This document shows positions 1 through 9,407 of a DNA stretch of 33,797 nt, piece after piece. Position numbers and translations under genes: made by a program. The DNA is from an uncultured Pelagibacteraceae bacterium (lineage in GTDB: Bacteria; Pseudomonadota; Alphaproteobacteria; Pelagibacterales; Pelagibacteraceae). The notes under the pieces were generated by a model. The model was not told the origin of the DNA. It did not search any database and saw only the letters and a list, made by a program, of their open reading frames with translations. The stretch is taken from the NCBI GenBank assembly GCA_902604525.1, contig CACKYY010000013.1:1-33797 (forward strand), given 5' to 3'. How positions within the stretch are numbered: position 1 is the first letter of the stretch; the number at the start of each line of letters is the position of its first letter.

Positions 1-2
1 TT

Positions 3-3000
3 TGGCACAGAGGTGCAGTAGATGCAGATGGAAAAACAGGAGATGGTGCAGGTATTCATGTTGAAATTCCAAAAGATTTTTTTGTCGAAAAAATAGAAGT
101 GACTGGTCATACCCATGATAACTCTGAAATCGGCGTTGGTATGATTTTTTTACCTAGAAATGATTATGAAGCTCAAGAAAGCTGCAAAACAATCGTGGAG
201 AGTGAATTAACAAAAAATGGTTTTAGTATTTATGGTTGGAGACAAGTTCCAATTAACCCAAACGTATTAGGCGAAAAGGCACTTCAGACTATGCCTGAAA
301 TCATTCAGGTTTTGTTTAAATCGTATGATCCAGAACTTATAAATAAAGATCTAGAAAGAAAAATATATGAAACTAGAAGAAAAATAGAAAATGAGGCATT
401 TAAAAAATCCTTAAATCATTTTTACATTTGTTCATTAAGCTCTAAGTCTATTATTTACAAAGGTATGTTTTTAGCTGAGGCAATTTCAGATTTTTATTTA
501 GATTTAAAAGATGAAAGATTTATTTCAAGATTTGCAATTTTTCATCAAAGATTTTCGACGAACACGGCTCCAAGTTGGAATTTAGCCCAACCATTTAGAG
601 CAATCGCTCATAATGGTGAAATAAATACATTCAGGGGAAATAAAAATTGGATGAAAGTTCATGAACAAGAAATGAATAGCAATCTTTTTGAAAATATAGA
701 AAATTTAAAACCAGTAATTCAACAAGGTACTTCAGATTCTGCTGCGCTAGATAACGTTTTTGAATTACTCAATATTTCTGGTCAGCCTGCACCTCTAGCT
801 AAGTTAATGTTGGTTCCAGATGCGTGGTCTAAAAAAAATGAAACTTTACCTAAAGATCACCAACAATTGTTTAATTTTTTAAACAGTACAATGGAACCAT
901 GGGATGGTCCGGCAGCTATTGCAGGAACAGATAACGAATGGGTAATTGCTGCTAATGACAGAAATGGATTGCGACCATTAAGATATGCAATTACAAAAGA
1001 TAAATTATTGTTTGCAGGATCAGAGACTGGCATGATTGAACTTAATGAAAAAAGAATACTTTCTAAGGGTAGATTAGGACCAGGAGAAATCATTGGTGTT
1101 AGAATTGAAAAAGGAAAAGTTTTTAAAAACAAGCAAATTAAAGATTATCTAGCAAAAGAGTATAAACATTTTAATTCCCAAATTATTGACTTAGATGAAA
1201 AATTAACAATTTCTGATGAGAAAAATTCTTATTCTGGAGACGAATTAAGAAGAAGACAATATGCATTTGGAATTAGTTTAGAAGATTTAGAATTGATATT
1301 ACATCCGATGGCAGAGGATGCTAAAGAAGCTATAGGATCGATGGGAGATGATACTCCTCTGGCAGTATTATCAGACAGATACAGACCTATATATCATTTT
1401 TTTAGACAAAACTTTAGTCAAGTAACAAACCCTCCGATAGACTCTTTAAGAGAAAATAAAGTGATGAGTCTAAAAACAAGATTTGGAAATCTTGGAAATA
1501 TCCTAAATTTTGACAATCTAACAAAGCAAAATATTTACGTTTTAAACAGTCCAATTTTATCAAATTCACAATTTGAGAAATTCATTAATTTTTTTGGTAA
1601 AAATTCCTCTACAATTGATTGTACTTTCTCAGACAATGAAAATTTGCACGAGTCTATAAAAAGAATTCAAAAAGACGCAGAAATAGCAGTAAGACAAGGA
1701 GTTACACAATTAATTTTGAGTGACAAAGAGCTTTCAAACGTGAAGCTTCCAATTCCGATGTTACTCGCAGTTGGTGCGATCAACTCATTTTTAATTGAAA
1801 AAAAATTGAGAGGGTATGTCTCTATCAATGTCCAGTCAGGAGAAGCAATGGATACTCACTCTTTTGCAACTTTAATTGGAGTTGGTGCAACTACAGTAAA
1901 TCCATATCTAGCGTTTGACAGCTTATATCAAAGGCATGAAAAGAAATTGTTTGGAAAATTTAGTTTTGATGAATGTGTTGAAAGATATATCAAGTCAGTA
2001 AATGCAGGACTTCTTAAAATAATGTCTAAGATGGGTATTTCTGTTTTAAGTTCTTATAGAGGAGGATGTAATTTTGAGACGGTTGGTTTAAGTAGAACAA
2101 TTGTTTCAGACTATTTTCCTGGAGTAGTATCAAAAATTTCAGGTATAGGCCTAACAGGAATTGAAAAAAAAATTAGAGAAATACACAAAGAAGCTTTTGA
2201 AAGTAGTGATACAATTCTCCCTATAGGTGGAATTTATAGATATCGAAAAAATGGAGAGACTCATCAGTATCAAGGAAAATTAATTCATTTACTTCAAAGT
2301 GCTGTAGGTTCTAATTCTTATGATGCTTACAAAAGATATGCAGAGGGTGTTTATAATTTACCACCAATAAATTTGAGAGACTTGATCGATTTTAGAGAAA
2401 AAAAATTAAAAGGTTCAATTGATATTTCAGAGGTTGAGCCTCTAGCAAATATATTAAAAAGATTTGGTAGTGGGAGCATGTCACACGGCGCCTTGTCAAA
2501 AGAGGCTCATGAAACATTAGCTACTGGAATGAATAGAATTAAAGGTGCTTCTTGTAGTGGAGAGGGAGGAGAGGACGAAAAAAGATTTAAGGTCTTAGAA
2601 AATGGAGATAGCGCAAATTCTAGAGTGAAACAAATAGCTTCTGCAAGATTTGGAGTTACAGTTAATTACTTAAACAATTGTAATGAAATTGAAATTAAAA
2701 TTGCTCAAGGAGCAAAACCTGGAGAAGGTGGTCAGCTTCCTGGATTTAAGATTACGAAGGAAATTGCGAGACTTAGACATTCTACACCAGGAGTAACATT
2801 AATCTCCCCTCCACCACATCACGATATTTATTCAATCGAAGATCTTGCGCAATTAATATATGATTTAAAACAAATTAATCCTAAAGCAAGAATAGGAGTA
2901 AAACTTGTTGCTTCTTCTGGTGTTGGGACAATCGCAGCTGGTGTTGCGAAGGCTAAAGCAGATATAATTTTAATATCAGGACATAATGGTGGAACTGGAG

Positions 3001-4346
3001 CAACACCTCAAACAAGTGTTAAGTATGTTGGAATTCCATGGGAAATGGGTTTGACTGAAGCTAATCAAGTTTTAACTTTAAATAACCTTAGACACAAAGT
3101 TACTTTGAGAACTGACGGAGGAATTAAAACTGGAAGAGATGTTGTTATTGCAGCCATGATGGGAGCTGAAGAGTATGGAGTTGCTACTACAGCTTTGGTG
3201 GCAATGGGCTGTATTATGGTAAGACAATGTCATTCGAACACTTGTCCAGTAGGTGTTTGTACCCAAGATGAAAAATTGAGAGAAAAATTTACTGGTACAC
3301 CAGAAAAGATAGTCAATCTTTTTACATTTATCGGAACTGAAGTAAGAGAAATATTAGCAAAACTAGGATTTAAATCTTTAAATGATATAATTGGTAGAAC
3401 CGATTTATTAAGGCAGGTTAGTAAAGGATCTCCAAATTTAGATGATTTAGATTTAAACCCGCTATTTGTTCAAACTGATACAGGAAATAATAAAAGGTAT
3501 TGTGATAATCCGGAAATAAATAGTGTACCAGACACTTTGGATCAAGAGATTTGGCCTGAAGTAGAAAAGTCTTTAGATAGTTCAGAAAAAATTGAAAAGG
3601 TTTATCCAATTCAAAATACTCATAGAGCTGTTGGAACAAGAATTTCTCATCATCTCTACAAAAAATATGGATATGAAAAACTTAATGATGATTTTTTAAT
3701 TTTAAATTTTAAAGGCTCTGCTGGACAATCTTTTGGAGCATTTTCCTCTAAAGGTTTAAAATTAGTTCTTAAGGGAGATGCTAACGACTATGTTGGAAAG
3801 GGTTTATCAGGTGCAACAATTTCAATTAAATTACCAGAGGAAAGTAATTTACTTTCTAATGAAAATACAATTATAGGAAATACAGTTCTTTATGGTGCTA
3901 CTTCGGGCAAACTTTTTGCGGCAGGTCAAGCAGGAGAAAGATTTGCAGTAAGAAATTCTGGAGCTACAACAGTGATCGAGGGATGTGATTCTAATGGTTG
4001 TGAATATATGACAGGTGGAATGGTAGTAATTTTAGGAGAGGTAGGAGATAATTTTGCAGCAGGAATGACAGGTGGTATGGCTTTTATTTACGATAAATCT
4101 CGCCAATTTACAAAAAAAGTAAATCCCGAGTCAGTTGTTTGGCAAACTGTAGAAACAGATTATTGGAAAGAAATTTTAAAAAATTTAATATCTGAACATT
4201 CTAAGGAAACAGGATCTGAATTTTCAAGAAATATAATTGAAAATTATGATGGGGAGTTAATTAATTTTGTTCAAGTTTGTCCTAAAGAAATGTTAGATAA
4301 ACTAGACAACCCAATAACTATTAAAGGCATTAAAAAAGTTAGTTAG
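3..4346 (+). CDS. gltB: Glutamate synthase large (alpha) subunit, 5'-truncated by the window edge
   Basis: Transfers the glutamine amide nitrogen to 2-oxoglutarate, giving glutamate (GOGAT half of ammonia assimilation, cytoplasmic). The open frame runs from base 3 with no start; it opens with WHRGAVDADGKTGDGAG, the conserved stretch shortly after the N-terminal catalytic Cys, so only a short N-terminus is missing. The GTG at 99 is internal, not a start. In order come the glutamine amidotransferase domain (SNTAPSW, IAHNGEINTFRGN), the central domain, the FMN/2-oxoglutarate synthase domain (GSMSHGALSKEAH, SGHNGGTGATP), a 3Fe-4S motif with Cys in CIMVRQCHSNTC (first Cys codon at 3210), and a C-terminal GXGXG helix (GATSGKLFAAGQAGERFAVRN). 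The visible 1447 residues fit the roughly 1500-residue family. No gltD follows; it may lie upstream, outside the window. The TAG stop overlaps the stop of the converging hydrolase gene. Confidence 0.97.
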   Translation, partial: WHRGAVDADGKTGDGAGIHVEIPKDFFVEKIEVTGHTHDNSEIGVGMIFLPRNDYEAQESCKTIVESELTKNGFSIYGWRQVPINPNVLGEKALQTMPEIIQVLFKSYDPELINKDLERKIYETRRKIENEAFKKSLNHFYICSLSSKSIIYKGMFLAEAISDFYLDLKDERFISRFAIFHQRFSTNTAPSWNLAQPFRAIAHNGEINTFRGNKNWMKVHEQEMNSNLFENIENLKPVIQQGTSDSAALDNVFELLNISGQPAPLAKLMLVPDAWSKKNETLPKDHQQLFNFLNSTMEPWDGPAAIAGTDNEWVIAANDRNGLRPLRYAITKDKLLFAGSETGMIELNEKRILSKGRLGPGEIIGVRIEKGKVFKNKQIKDYLAKEYKHFNSQIIDLDEKLTISDEKNSYSGDELRRRQYAFGISLEDLELILHPMAEDAKEAIGSMGDDTPLAVLSDRYRPIYHFFRQNFSQVTNPPIDSLRENKVMSLKTRFGNLGNILNFDNLTKQNIYVLNSPILSNSQFEKFINFFGKNSSTIDCTFSDNENLHESIKRIQKDAEIAVRQGVTQLILSDKELSNVKLPIPMLLAVGAINSFLIEKKLRGYVSINVQSGEAMDTHSFATLIGVGATTVNPYLAFDSLYQRHEKKLFGKFSFDECVERYIKSVNAGLLKIMSKMGISVLSSYRGGCNFETVGLSRTIVSDYFPGVVSKISGIGLTGIEKKIREIHKEAFESSDTILPIGGIYRYRKNGETHQYQGKLIHLLQSAVGSNSYDAYKRYAEGVYNLPPINLRDLIDFREKKLKGSIDISEVEPLANILKRFGSGSMSHGALSKEAHETLATGMNRIKGASCSGEGGEDEKRFKVLENGDSANSRVKQIASARFGVTVNYLNNCNEIEIKIAQGAKPGEGGQLPGFKITKEIARLRHSTPGVTLISPPPHHDIYSIEDLAQLIYDLKQINPKARIGVKLVASSGVGTIAAGVAKAKADIILISGHNGGTGATPQTSVKYVGIPWEMGLTEANQVLTLNNLRHKVTLRTDGGIKTGRDVVIAAMMGAEEYGVATTALVAMGCIMVRQCHSNTCPVGVCTQDEKLREKFTGTPEKIVNLFTFIGTEVREILAKLGFKSLNDIIGRTDLLRQVSKGSPNLDDLDLNPLFVQTDTGNNKRYCDNPEINSVPDTLDQEIWPEVEKSLDSSEKIEKVYPIQNTHRAVGTRISHHLYKKYGYEKLNDDFLILNFKGSAGQSFGAFSSKGLKLVLKGDANDYVGKGLSGATISIKLPEESNLLSNENTIIGNTVLYGATSGKLFAAGQAGERFAVRNSGATTVIEGCDSNGCEYMTGGMVVILGEVGDNFAAGMTGGMAFIYDKSRQFTKKVNPESVVWQTVETDYWKEILKNLISEHSKETGSEFSRNIIENYDGELINFVQVCPKEMLDKLDNPITIKGIKKVS

Positions 4347-5086
4347 ATTAATAGTTTCAACTCTTTAAGTATTATTTTTAGACCTTTCTTACTAGACAAA
4401 CTATGATCACCATTTTTGACTACATTTAACTTTTTCTTTGCATTTGGAAAAAGTTTTAAAACTTTTCTAGAATAGGAAACCTTTACAGCCTCATCTTTTT
4501 CTCCATGAACCATAGTAACCTTAATTTTTAAATTAATTTTTTTATTTAAAACTTTGTTTTTTCTTCCATCTTTAATTAGTTGATATGTTATTGGATATTC
4601 ATAATTCCCATGTTTTAAATTATAAATCCCTTTCGTAATTGTTTCTTTTTTCATTTTTTTGGAAAATTTTTTCCACATAATATTTTCTAAAAATTCAGGA
4701 GCTGACCCAATTCCTAAAAAACCAACAATTTGATTTTTAAAAATTTTAAATTGTTTTAAAGCAATCCAAGCACCCATACTTGAACCTATAAATATTATTT
4801 TCTGGTCTTTTGCATATTTTTTAACTAATTTTGAAGTTTCATCGCTCCATTTTGAAATATTACCTTTTGTAAATTTTCCTGAAGATTTACCATGCCCTGA
4901 ATATTCAAGTGCCAAAAAATTAATTTTATTTTTTTTAGTAAAATTTAGTAATGCTTTAGGCTTCTCTCCTTCGAGATCTGACATAAATCCATGCAGAAAA
5001 ACTATAGACAAACTATTTTTAAAAATTTTAGAAATATATCTAATTTTCTTAGTTTTTGAGATCTTATGATATCTGAAATTTGCCAT
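4343..5086 (-). CDS. Alpha/beta hydrolase (ABHD10-like serine hydrolase)
   Basis: A 247-residue single-domain alpha/beta hydrolase. Visible features are the oxyanion-side HGFMSD near residue 34, the nucleophile elbow GSSMGAW (G-x-S-x-G) near residue 103, the acid-region HGEKDEAV, and the catalytic His in GDHSLS near the C-terminus, so the Ser-Asp-His triad looks intact. There is no signal peptide; it is probably cytoplasmic. The pattern (HGF-S-D-x-G-x-KA early, GSSMGAW elbow) resembles alphaproteobacterial and mitochondrial ABHD10-type esterases and thioesterases; the substrate cannot be told from sequence. It converges on gltB and shares stop-codon bases (TTAG at 4343-4346). Its start lies 41 bp from the divergent glycosyltransferase gene. 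Confidence 0.85.
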   Translation of the reverse strand: MANFRYHKISKTKKIRYISKIFKNSLSIVFLHGFMSDLEGEKPKALLNFTKKNKINFLALEYSGHGKSSGKFTKGNISKWSDETSKLVKKYAKDQKIIFIGSSMGAWIALKQFKIFKNQIVGFLGIGSAPEFLENIMWKKFSKKMKKETITKGIYNLKHGNYEYPITYQLIKDGRKNKVLNKKINLKIKVTMVHGEKDEAVKVSYSRKVLKLFPNAKKKLNVVKNGDHSLSSKKGLKIILKELKLLI

Positions 5087-5090
5087 TTCG

Positions 5091-5119
5091 TTTATATATT
5101 TAGTCTAATAATATATAAG
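5091..5119 (+). promoter_or_regulatory. Possible promoter of the glycosyltransferase-thrS-lepA gene run
   Basis: TTTATA at 5091-5096 and TATAAG at 5114-5119 are separated by 17 bases in the 41-bp divergent gap. The hexamers are partial matches in AT-rich DNA. If real, transcription would start within a few bases of the ATG at 5128, giving an almost leaderless message. Confidence 0.3.
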
Positions 5120-5127
5120 TTTATCAG

Positions 5128-6282
5128 ATGGCAACTAATTTAAAAGTTTTACAAGTTATACCCAAATTAGGATATGGAGGTGCGGAAACAGGCTGCTTTG
5201 ATATAGCCCATTATTTGCCTGAAAATAATTGTAAGTCATTTATTGTAACTAGTGGCGGTGAATTACTTAAGTTTGTTGACAAAAAAAAGGTAAAAATTTT
5301 TAAGCTTCCTGTGCAGAGTAAAAATCCTTTATTAATTATTATTAACTCAATTATTTTAATTGGAATTATTTTATTAAATAATATTTCGATAGTTCATGCT
5401 CGAAGTCGAGCACCTGCATGGTCCTGTTTGATAGCAACAAAAATAACTGGAAGAAAATTTGTGACAACTTTTCATGGTACTTACAATTTTAAAACTAATT
5501 TGAAAAAATTTTACAATTCGGTAATGGTAAGATCTGATTTAATTATTGCAGGATCAAATTTTATATTTTCTCATATTAAAGAAAATTATTCTATGTATTT
5601 AAATTATAAAAAAAAATTCTTAGTGATCTTTAGAGGTATTAATGTTGATTATTTTGACTCATCCACAACTCTTGAAAATGATGAAAAAAAATTATTAAAA
5701 CAATGGGATATTAAGAAAGATAAAAAAATTATACTTTTGCCAGGTAGGCTAACTTCTTGGAAGGGCCAGGAAGTATTTATTGAAGCAGTCAATTTAATTA
5801 ATATAGAACTTGGATATGAAGCATTTTATACTGTCATTCTTGGTAGTGATCAAGGTCGTGAGCTTTATAAAAAAAAATTAGTTAGACTCTCAGAACAATA
5901 CAGGATGTCAAAACAAATACGATTTATAGATCATTGTAAAAATATGGCTTTAGCTTACAAAGTTTCAGATATAATAGTTTCAGCTTCAAATGAACCAGAA
6001 GCTTTTGGAAGAGTGTCAGTGGAAGCCCAATCTATGGGAAAACCTATAGTAGCCAGCAATATCGGTGGTTCGAATGAAACAATCATTGATGAAAAGACAG
6101 GTTTTTTATTTGAGTCGAACAATGCCAAATCTTTAAGTAAACAGATTTTAAGAGTTCTTAATATGGATGAAACATCTATAAAAATGATGGGAATAGAGGC
6201 AAGAAAAAACGTTACTCAAAGATTTAATGTTGAAAAAATGTGTTTTTCTACTTATTCAGAGTATAAAAGACTATTAAATTAA
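5128..6282 (+). CDS. GT4-family glycosyltransferase (GT-B fold)
   Basis: A 384-residue retaining-type glycosyltransferase, probably acting on lipopolysaccharide core or another envelope glycan at the inner face of the cytoplasmic membrane. The N-terminal domain begins VIPKLGYGGAETG, the glycine-rich acceptor-side loop of this family. The C-terminal domain carries the nucleotide-sugar site: LPGRLTSWKGQEVF near residue 208 and the E-x7-E motif within EPEAFGRVSVEAQSMGKP near residue 290. A hydrophobic stretch near residues 67-85 (LLIIINSIILIGIILLNNI) may help membrane association. It is the first gene of the translation run, and its TAA directly abuts the thrS ATG. Donor and acceptor sugars cannot be assigned. 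Confidence 0.9.
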   Translation: MATNLKVLQVIPKLGYGGAETGCFDIAHYLPENNCKSFIVTSGGELLKFVDKKKVKIFKLPVQSKNPLLIIINSIILIGIILLNNISIVHARSRAPAWSCLIATKITGRKFVTTFHGTYNFKTNLKKFYNSVMVRSDLIIAGSNFIFSHIKENYSMYLNYKKKFLVIFRGINVDYFDSSTTLENDEKKLLKQWDIKKDKKIILLPGRLTSWKGQEVFIEAVNLINIELGYEAFYTVILGSDQGRELYKKKLVRLSEQYRMSKQIRFIDHCKNMALAYKVSDIIVSASNEPEAFGRVSVEAQSMGKPIVASNIGGSNETIIDEKTGFLFESNNAKSLSKQILRVLNMDETSIKMMGIEARKNVTQRFNVEKMCFSTYSEYKRLLN

Positions 6283-8199
6283 ATGCCTACAATAACATTA
6301 CCAGACGGGAATAATATAAATTTTACAAAAAAAGTTACTGGAGTTGAAGTAGCCGAGAAAATAAGTAAGTCATTAGCAAAACAAGCAATGGTTATAAGTG
6401 TCGATGGTGAACTTAAAGATTTAGATTATTTAATAGAAAAAGACTGTTCAGTAAAAATTTTTACTTCAAAAAATCCAGAAGGGCTGGAAACAATTAGACA
6501 TGACACAGCTCACATATTGGCAATGGCTGTTCAAGAATTATTTCCTGGAACTCAGGTTACAATTGGTCCAGTTATTGAAAATGGGTTTTATTATGACTTT
6601 GCTAGAAAAGAACCATTTACTGAAGATGATTTAGTCAAAATTGAAAATAAGATGAAAGAAATTGTAGACAGAGATGAAATTACTAAGAGAGAAGTTTGGG
6701 ACAGAAATAAAGCTATTGATCATTTTAAAAAAAAAGGTGAAATTTATAAATCTGAGTTAATTAAAGCTATCCCAGAAAAAGAAGATGTCTCAATTTATTT
6801 TCATGGTGATTGGCATGATCTTTGTAGAGGTCCTCATTTATCTTCAACAGGTAAAATTGGAAAGTATTTTAAACTCACCAAAGTTTCTGGTGCTTATTGG
6901 AGAGGAGATTCAAAAAATGAAATGCTTCAAAGAATATATGGCACTAGTTGGGCAACCCAAAAAGATTTAGATCAACATCTTAAAAGAATAGAGGAAGCTG
7001 AAAAGAGAGATCATAGAAAATTAGGAAAAGAAATGGATTTATTTCATTTTAGAGAAGAAAGTCCTGGATCTGTTTTTTGGCACGAAAGAGGCTGGGCATT
7101 ATTCCAAAATTTAATTAATTATATGAGAAATAGACAGGATGAAGCTGGTTACAAAGAAATAAATACACCGGAGGTATTGGATAGACAATTATGGGAGAAA
7201 TCAGGACATTGGGGGAAATATGGTGAAAACATGTATACATCCGAAACTCCAGATGAGAAGGTGTTTGCAATAAAACCTATGAATTGCCCAGGACACGTCC
7301 AGGTATTTAATCAAGGACTAAAAAGTTATCGAGATCTTCCTTTGCGTTATGCAGAGTTTGGAAAAGTTCACAGATATGAACCATCAGGAGCATTACATGG
7401 TTTACTTAGGGTTAGAGCTTTTACACAAGACGATGCACATATTTTTTGTTCAGAAGAACAAATTACAAGTGAGTGTTTAATTGTTACTAATTTAATTTTG
7501 GATATTTATAAAGACCTTGGGTTTGAAAATGTAATTCTTAAATATGCGGATAGACCAGAGGTTAGAGTTGGGGATGATGCAGTTTGGGATAAAGCTGAAG
7601 CATCTTTACTCGAAGCAGTAAAAGCCTCAAAGTTAGAATATAGTATTAACAAGGGAGAAGGAGCATTCTATGGTCCCAAAATTGAGTTTGTTCTAAGGGA
7701 TGCAATTGGTAGAGATTGGCAATGTGGAACTTTGCAAGTTGATTTAAATTTACCAGAGAGATTAGGTGCCTCTTATGTTGATAAAGATGGAAGTAAGAAA
7801 ATTCCTGTAATGCTTCATAGAGCTTTATTTGGATCTTTAGAGAGGTTTATTGGAATTTTAATTGAAAACTATGCTGGTAAATTTCCCTTCTGGATATCAC
7901 CTTTACAAACAATGGTAATTCCTATTTCAGAAGAATTTAATGATTATGCTACTGATATATCTAAGAAAATTATACACGCAGGTATTAGCTCTTCTGTTGA
8001 TTTAAAAAATCAAAATTTAAATTATAAAATACGAGATCATTCGTTGGCTAAAATCCCTCTTTTATTAATTTGTGGTAAAAAAGAAGTTGACTCCAATTCT
8101 GTAACGATTAGAAGATTAGACTCTAACAAACAAGAAAATATGGATATAGAAAAATTCTTAAAAACTTTCTCTGCTTTAAATAAAGCATCTTCAAACTAA
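6283..8199 (+). CDS. thrS: Threonyl-tRNA synthetase
   Basis: Charges tRNA-Thr with threonine in the cytoplasm. At 638 residues it is the usual bacterial length. Domains in order are N-terminal TGS (about 1-62), the editing domain with the HxxxH site H73/H77 (RHDTAHILA) and the C-x3-H element in CRGPHL, the class II catalytic core, and the C-terminal anticodon-binding domain (about 540-636). The three catalytic zinc ligands are all present: Cys335 (MNCPGH), His386 (TQDDAHIF) and His512 (LHRALFG), each offset by one from the E. coli numbering. The start touches the stop of the preceding glycosyltransferase (TAAATG), and its stop touches the infC start (TAAGTG). No Shine-Dalgarno-like sequence is visible before the ATG, so translational coupling is likely. 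Confidence 0.98.
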   Translation: MPTITLPDGNNINFTKKVTGVEVAEKISKSLAKQAMVISVDGELKDLDYLIEKDCSVKIFTSKNPEGLETIRHDTAHILAMAVQELFPGTQVTIGPVIENGFYYDFARKEPFTEDDLVKIENKMKEIVDRDEITKREVWDRNKAIDHFKKKGEIYKSELIKAIPEKEDVSIYFHGDWHDLCRGPHLSSTGKIGKYFKLTKVSGAYWRGDSKNEMLQRIYGTSWATQKDLDQHLKRIEEAEKRDHRKLGKEMDLFHFREESPGSVFWHERGWALFQNLINYMRNRQDEAGYKEINTPEVLDRQLWEKSGHWGKYGENMYTSETPDEKVFAIKPMNCPGHVQVFNQGLKSYRDLPLRYAEFGKVHRYEPSGALHGLLRVRAFTQDDAHIFCSEEQITSECLIVTNLILDIYKDLGFENVILKYADRPEVRVGDDAVWDKAEASLLEAVKASKLEYSINKGEGAFYGPKIEFVLRDAIGRDWQCGTLQVDLNLPERLGASYVDKDGSKKIPVMLHRALFGSLERFIGILIENYAGKFPFWISPLQTMVIPISEEFNDYATDISKKIIHAGISSSVDLKNQNLNYKIRDHSLAKIPLLLICGKKEVDSNSVTIRRLDSNKQENMDIEKFLKTFSALNKASSN

Positions 8200-8745
8200 G
8201 TGGCAGATTTTAAACAAAATTATTTTCAAAGAAGAACTAAGGATAGAGGCCCGAGATCTAATAATAGAATCTCCTCTCCTGATGTTCAGGTTATAGCAAG
8301 CGATGGTGAAAATCTTGGTGTACTTAATACCAATGAAGCTATCTCAATGGCAAAAAATCAAGGGCTTGATTTAATTGAAATAGCTCCAAATGCAAACCCT
8401 CCGGTTTGTAAAATCATGGATATGGGTAAGTACAAATATGATGCCCAAAAAAAAGCAAATCTTGCAAAAAAGAAACAAAAAATAGTTTTGTTAAAAGAAA
8501 TTAAAATGAGACCTGTAACAGAAACGCATGATTATGATTTTAAAGTTAAAAATGCAAAAAAATTTATCGCTAAAGGGGATAAGGTAAAATTCACAATTAG
8601 ATTTAAAGGTAGAGAACTACAACACTCACACTTGGGAAACGAGTTAATGGGCAAAATCAAGGAAGACATGAAAGATATTGGTAAGGTAGAGCTTCATCCA
8701 AAATTTGATGGTAAGCAAATGATTATGGTTATCCAACCTTTATAG
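8200..8745 (+). CDS. infC: Translation initiation factor IF-3
   Basis: Binds the 30S subunit, keeps it apart from 50S, and proofreads start-codon and initiator-tRNA choice. The 181-residue protein has the N-terminal domain (RISSPDVQVIASDGENLGVL, then LDLIEIAPNANPPVCKIMD), a lysine-rich linker (KYDAQKKANLAKKKQK) and the C-terminal domain (VKEIKMRP-like LLKEIKMRPVTETHDYDFK, ending KFDGKQMIMVIQPL). The start is GTG immediately after the thrS TAA. A rare start codon is characteristic of infC, where IF-3 discriminates against its own message; the classical E. coli codon is AUU. No in-frame ATG lies near this N-terminus. It is followed by rpmI and rplT in the order conserved across bacteria. Confidence 0.96.
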   Translation: MADFKQNYFQRRTKDRGPRSNNRISSPDVQVIASDGENLGVLNTNEAISMAKNQGLDLIEIAPNANPPVCKIMDMGKYKYDAQKKANLAKKKQKIVLLKEIKMRPVTETHDYDFKVKNAKKFIAKGDKVKFTIRFKGRELQHSHLGNELMGKIKEDMKDIGKVELHPKFDGKQMIMVIQPL

Positions 8746-8758
8746 GGTTTAATAGAGG

Positions 8759-8787
8759 TTGTAAAATTATACCATTCTTTGTATAAG
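8759..8787 (+). promoter_or_regulatory. Possible internal promoter before rpmI-rplT
   Basis: TTGTAA at 8759-8764 and TATAAG at 8782-8787 have 17-base spacing inside the 53-bp infC-rpmI gap, the widest gap in this run. The predicted start point would fall about 5 bases before the rpmI ATG. No fold resembling the L20 autoregulatory pseudoknot was recognised. Confidence 0.3.
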
Positions 8788-8798
8788 TCCGCAGAATT

Positions 8799-9005
8799 AT
8801 GCCTAAATTAAAAACAAAAAGCTCAGCAAAAAAAAGATTTAAGATATCAGCGAAGGGGAAAGTGATGACAGCCCAAGCTGGAAAGAGGCACGGCATGATT
8901 AAAAGAACAAATTCTCAAATTAGAAAATTAAGAGGCACTACAACAATGTCCAAGCAAGATGGAAAAATTGTCAAATCATACATGCCCTACAGTTTAAGAG
9001 GTTAA
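8799..9005 (+). CDS. rpmI: Large-subunit ribosomal protein bL35
   Basis: A 68-residue basic protein of the 50S subunit. It shows the family pattern throughout: [20 protein letters not shown] at the start, then a basic core ([16 protein letters not shown]) and the C-terminal MPYSLRG. Length matches the usual 63-68 residues. It lies between infC and rplT, two bases ahead of rplT, in the widely conserved infC-rpmI-rplT order. Confidence 0.97.
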   Translation: MPKLKTKSSAKKRFKISAKGKVMTAQAGKRHGMIKRTNSQIRKLRGTTTMSKQDGKIVKSYMPYSLRG

Positions 9006-9007
9006 TA

Positions 9008-9364
9008 ATGGCGAGAGTTAAAAGAGGTGTAACAAGTAAAGCTAAGCATAAAAAAGTCTTAAAAGCTGTAAAAGGCCAATGGGGCAGAAGAAAAAATACT
9101 ATAAGAGTTGCAAAGCAGGCAATGGAAAAATCAATGCAATATGCTTATAGAGACAGAAGAAACAAAAAAAGAGATTTCAAATCTTTATGGATACAAAGAA
9201 TCAACGCAGGTGTCAGAGCTGAAGGAATGACATATTCTAAATTCATAAACGGTTTAAGTAAATGTGGTATTGCAATAGATAGAAAGATTCTTGCTGAAAT
9301 TGCTTATGATAGCCCAGAGGCATTCAAAACAATTGTACAAAAAGCCCAATCAGCATTGAATTAA
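9008..9364 (+). CDS. rplT: Large-subunit ribosomal protein bL20
   Basis: A 118-residue 23S rRNA-binding protein needed early in 50S assembly; in many bacteria it also represses its own operon. Typical features are MARVKRGV at the N-terminus, the long basic helix with [17 protein letters not shown] and [13 protein letters not shown], and the globular end with [17 protein letters not shown] and a late [12 protein letters not shown]. Length is canonical. The AGAGG within TTTAAGAGGTTAATA before the ATG is one of the few Shine-Dalgarno-like sequences in this run. It starts two bases after rpmI. Confidence 0.98.
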   Translation: MARVKRGVTSKAKHKKVLKAVKGQWGRRKNTIRVAKQAMEKSMQYAYRDRRNKKRDFKSLWIQRINAGVRAEGMTYSKFINGLSKCGIAIDRKILAEIAYDSPEAFKTIVQKAQSALN

Positions 9365-9407
9365 TTTTCATTGTTGTTTTTCTAGGCTTAACAAATATTC
9401 TACAGAT

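Noticed and set aside
99..101. GTG as the start of gltB
   Set aside because: The frame continues upstream to the window edge and encodes conserved GltB sequence.
857..1132. Antisense open frame inside gltB and similar frames opposite pheT, lepA and gyrB
   Set aside because: They mirror strongly conserved coding sequence, have no motif or start context, and are explained by codon structure.
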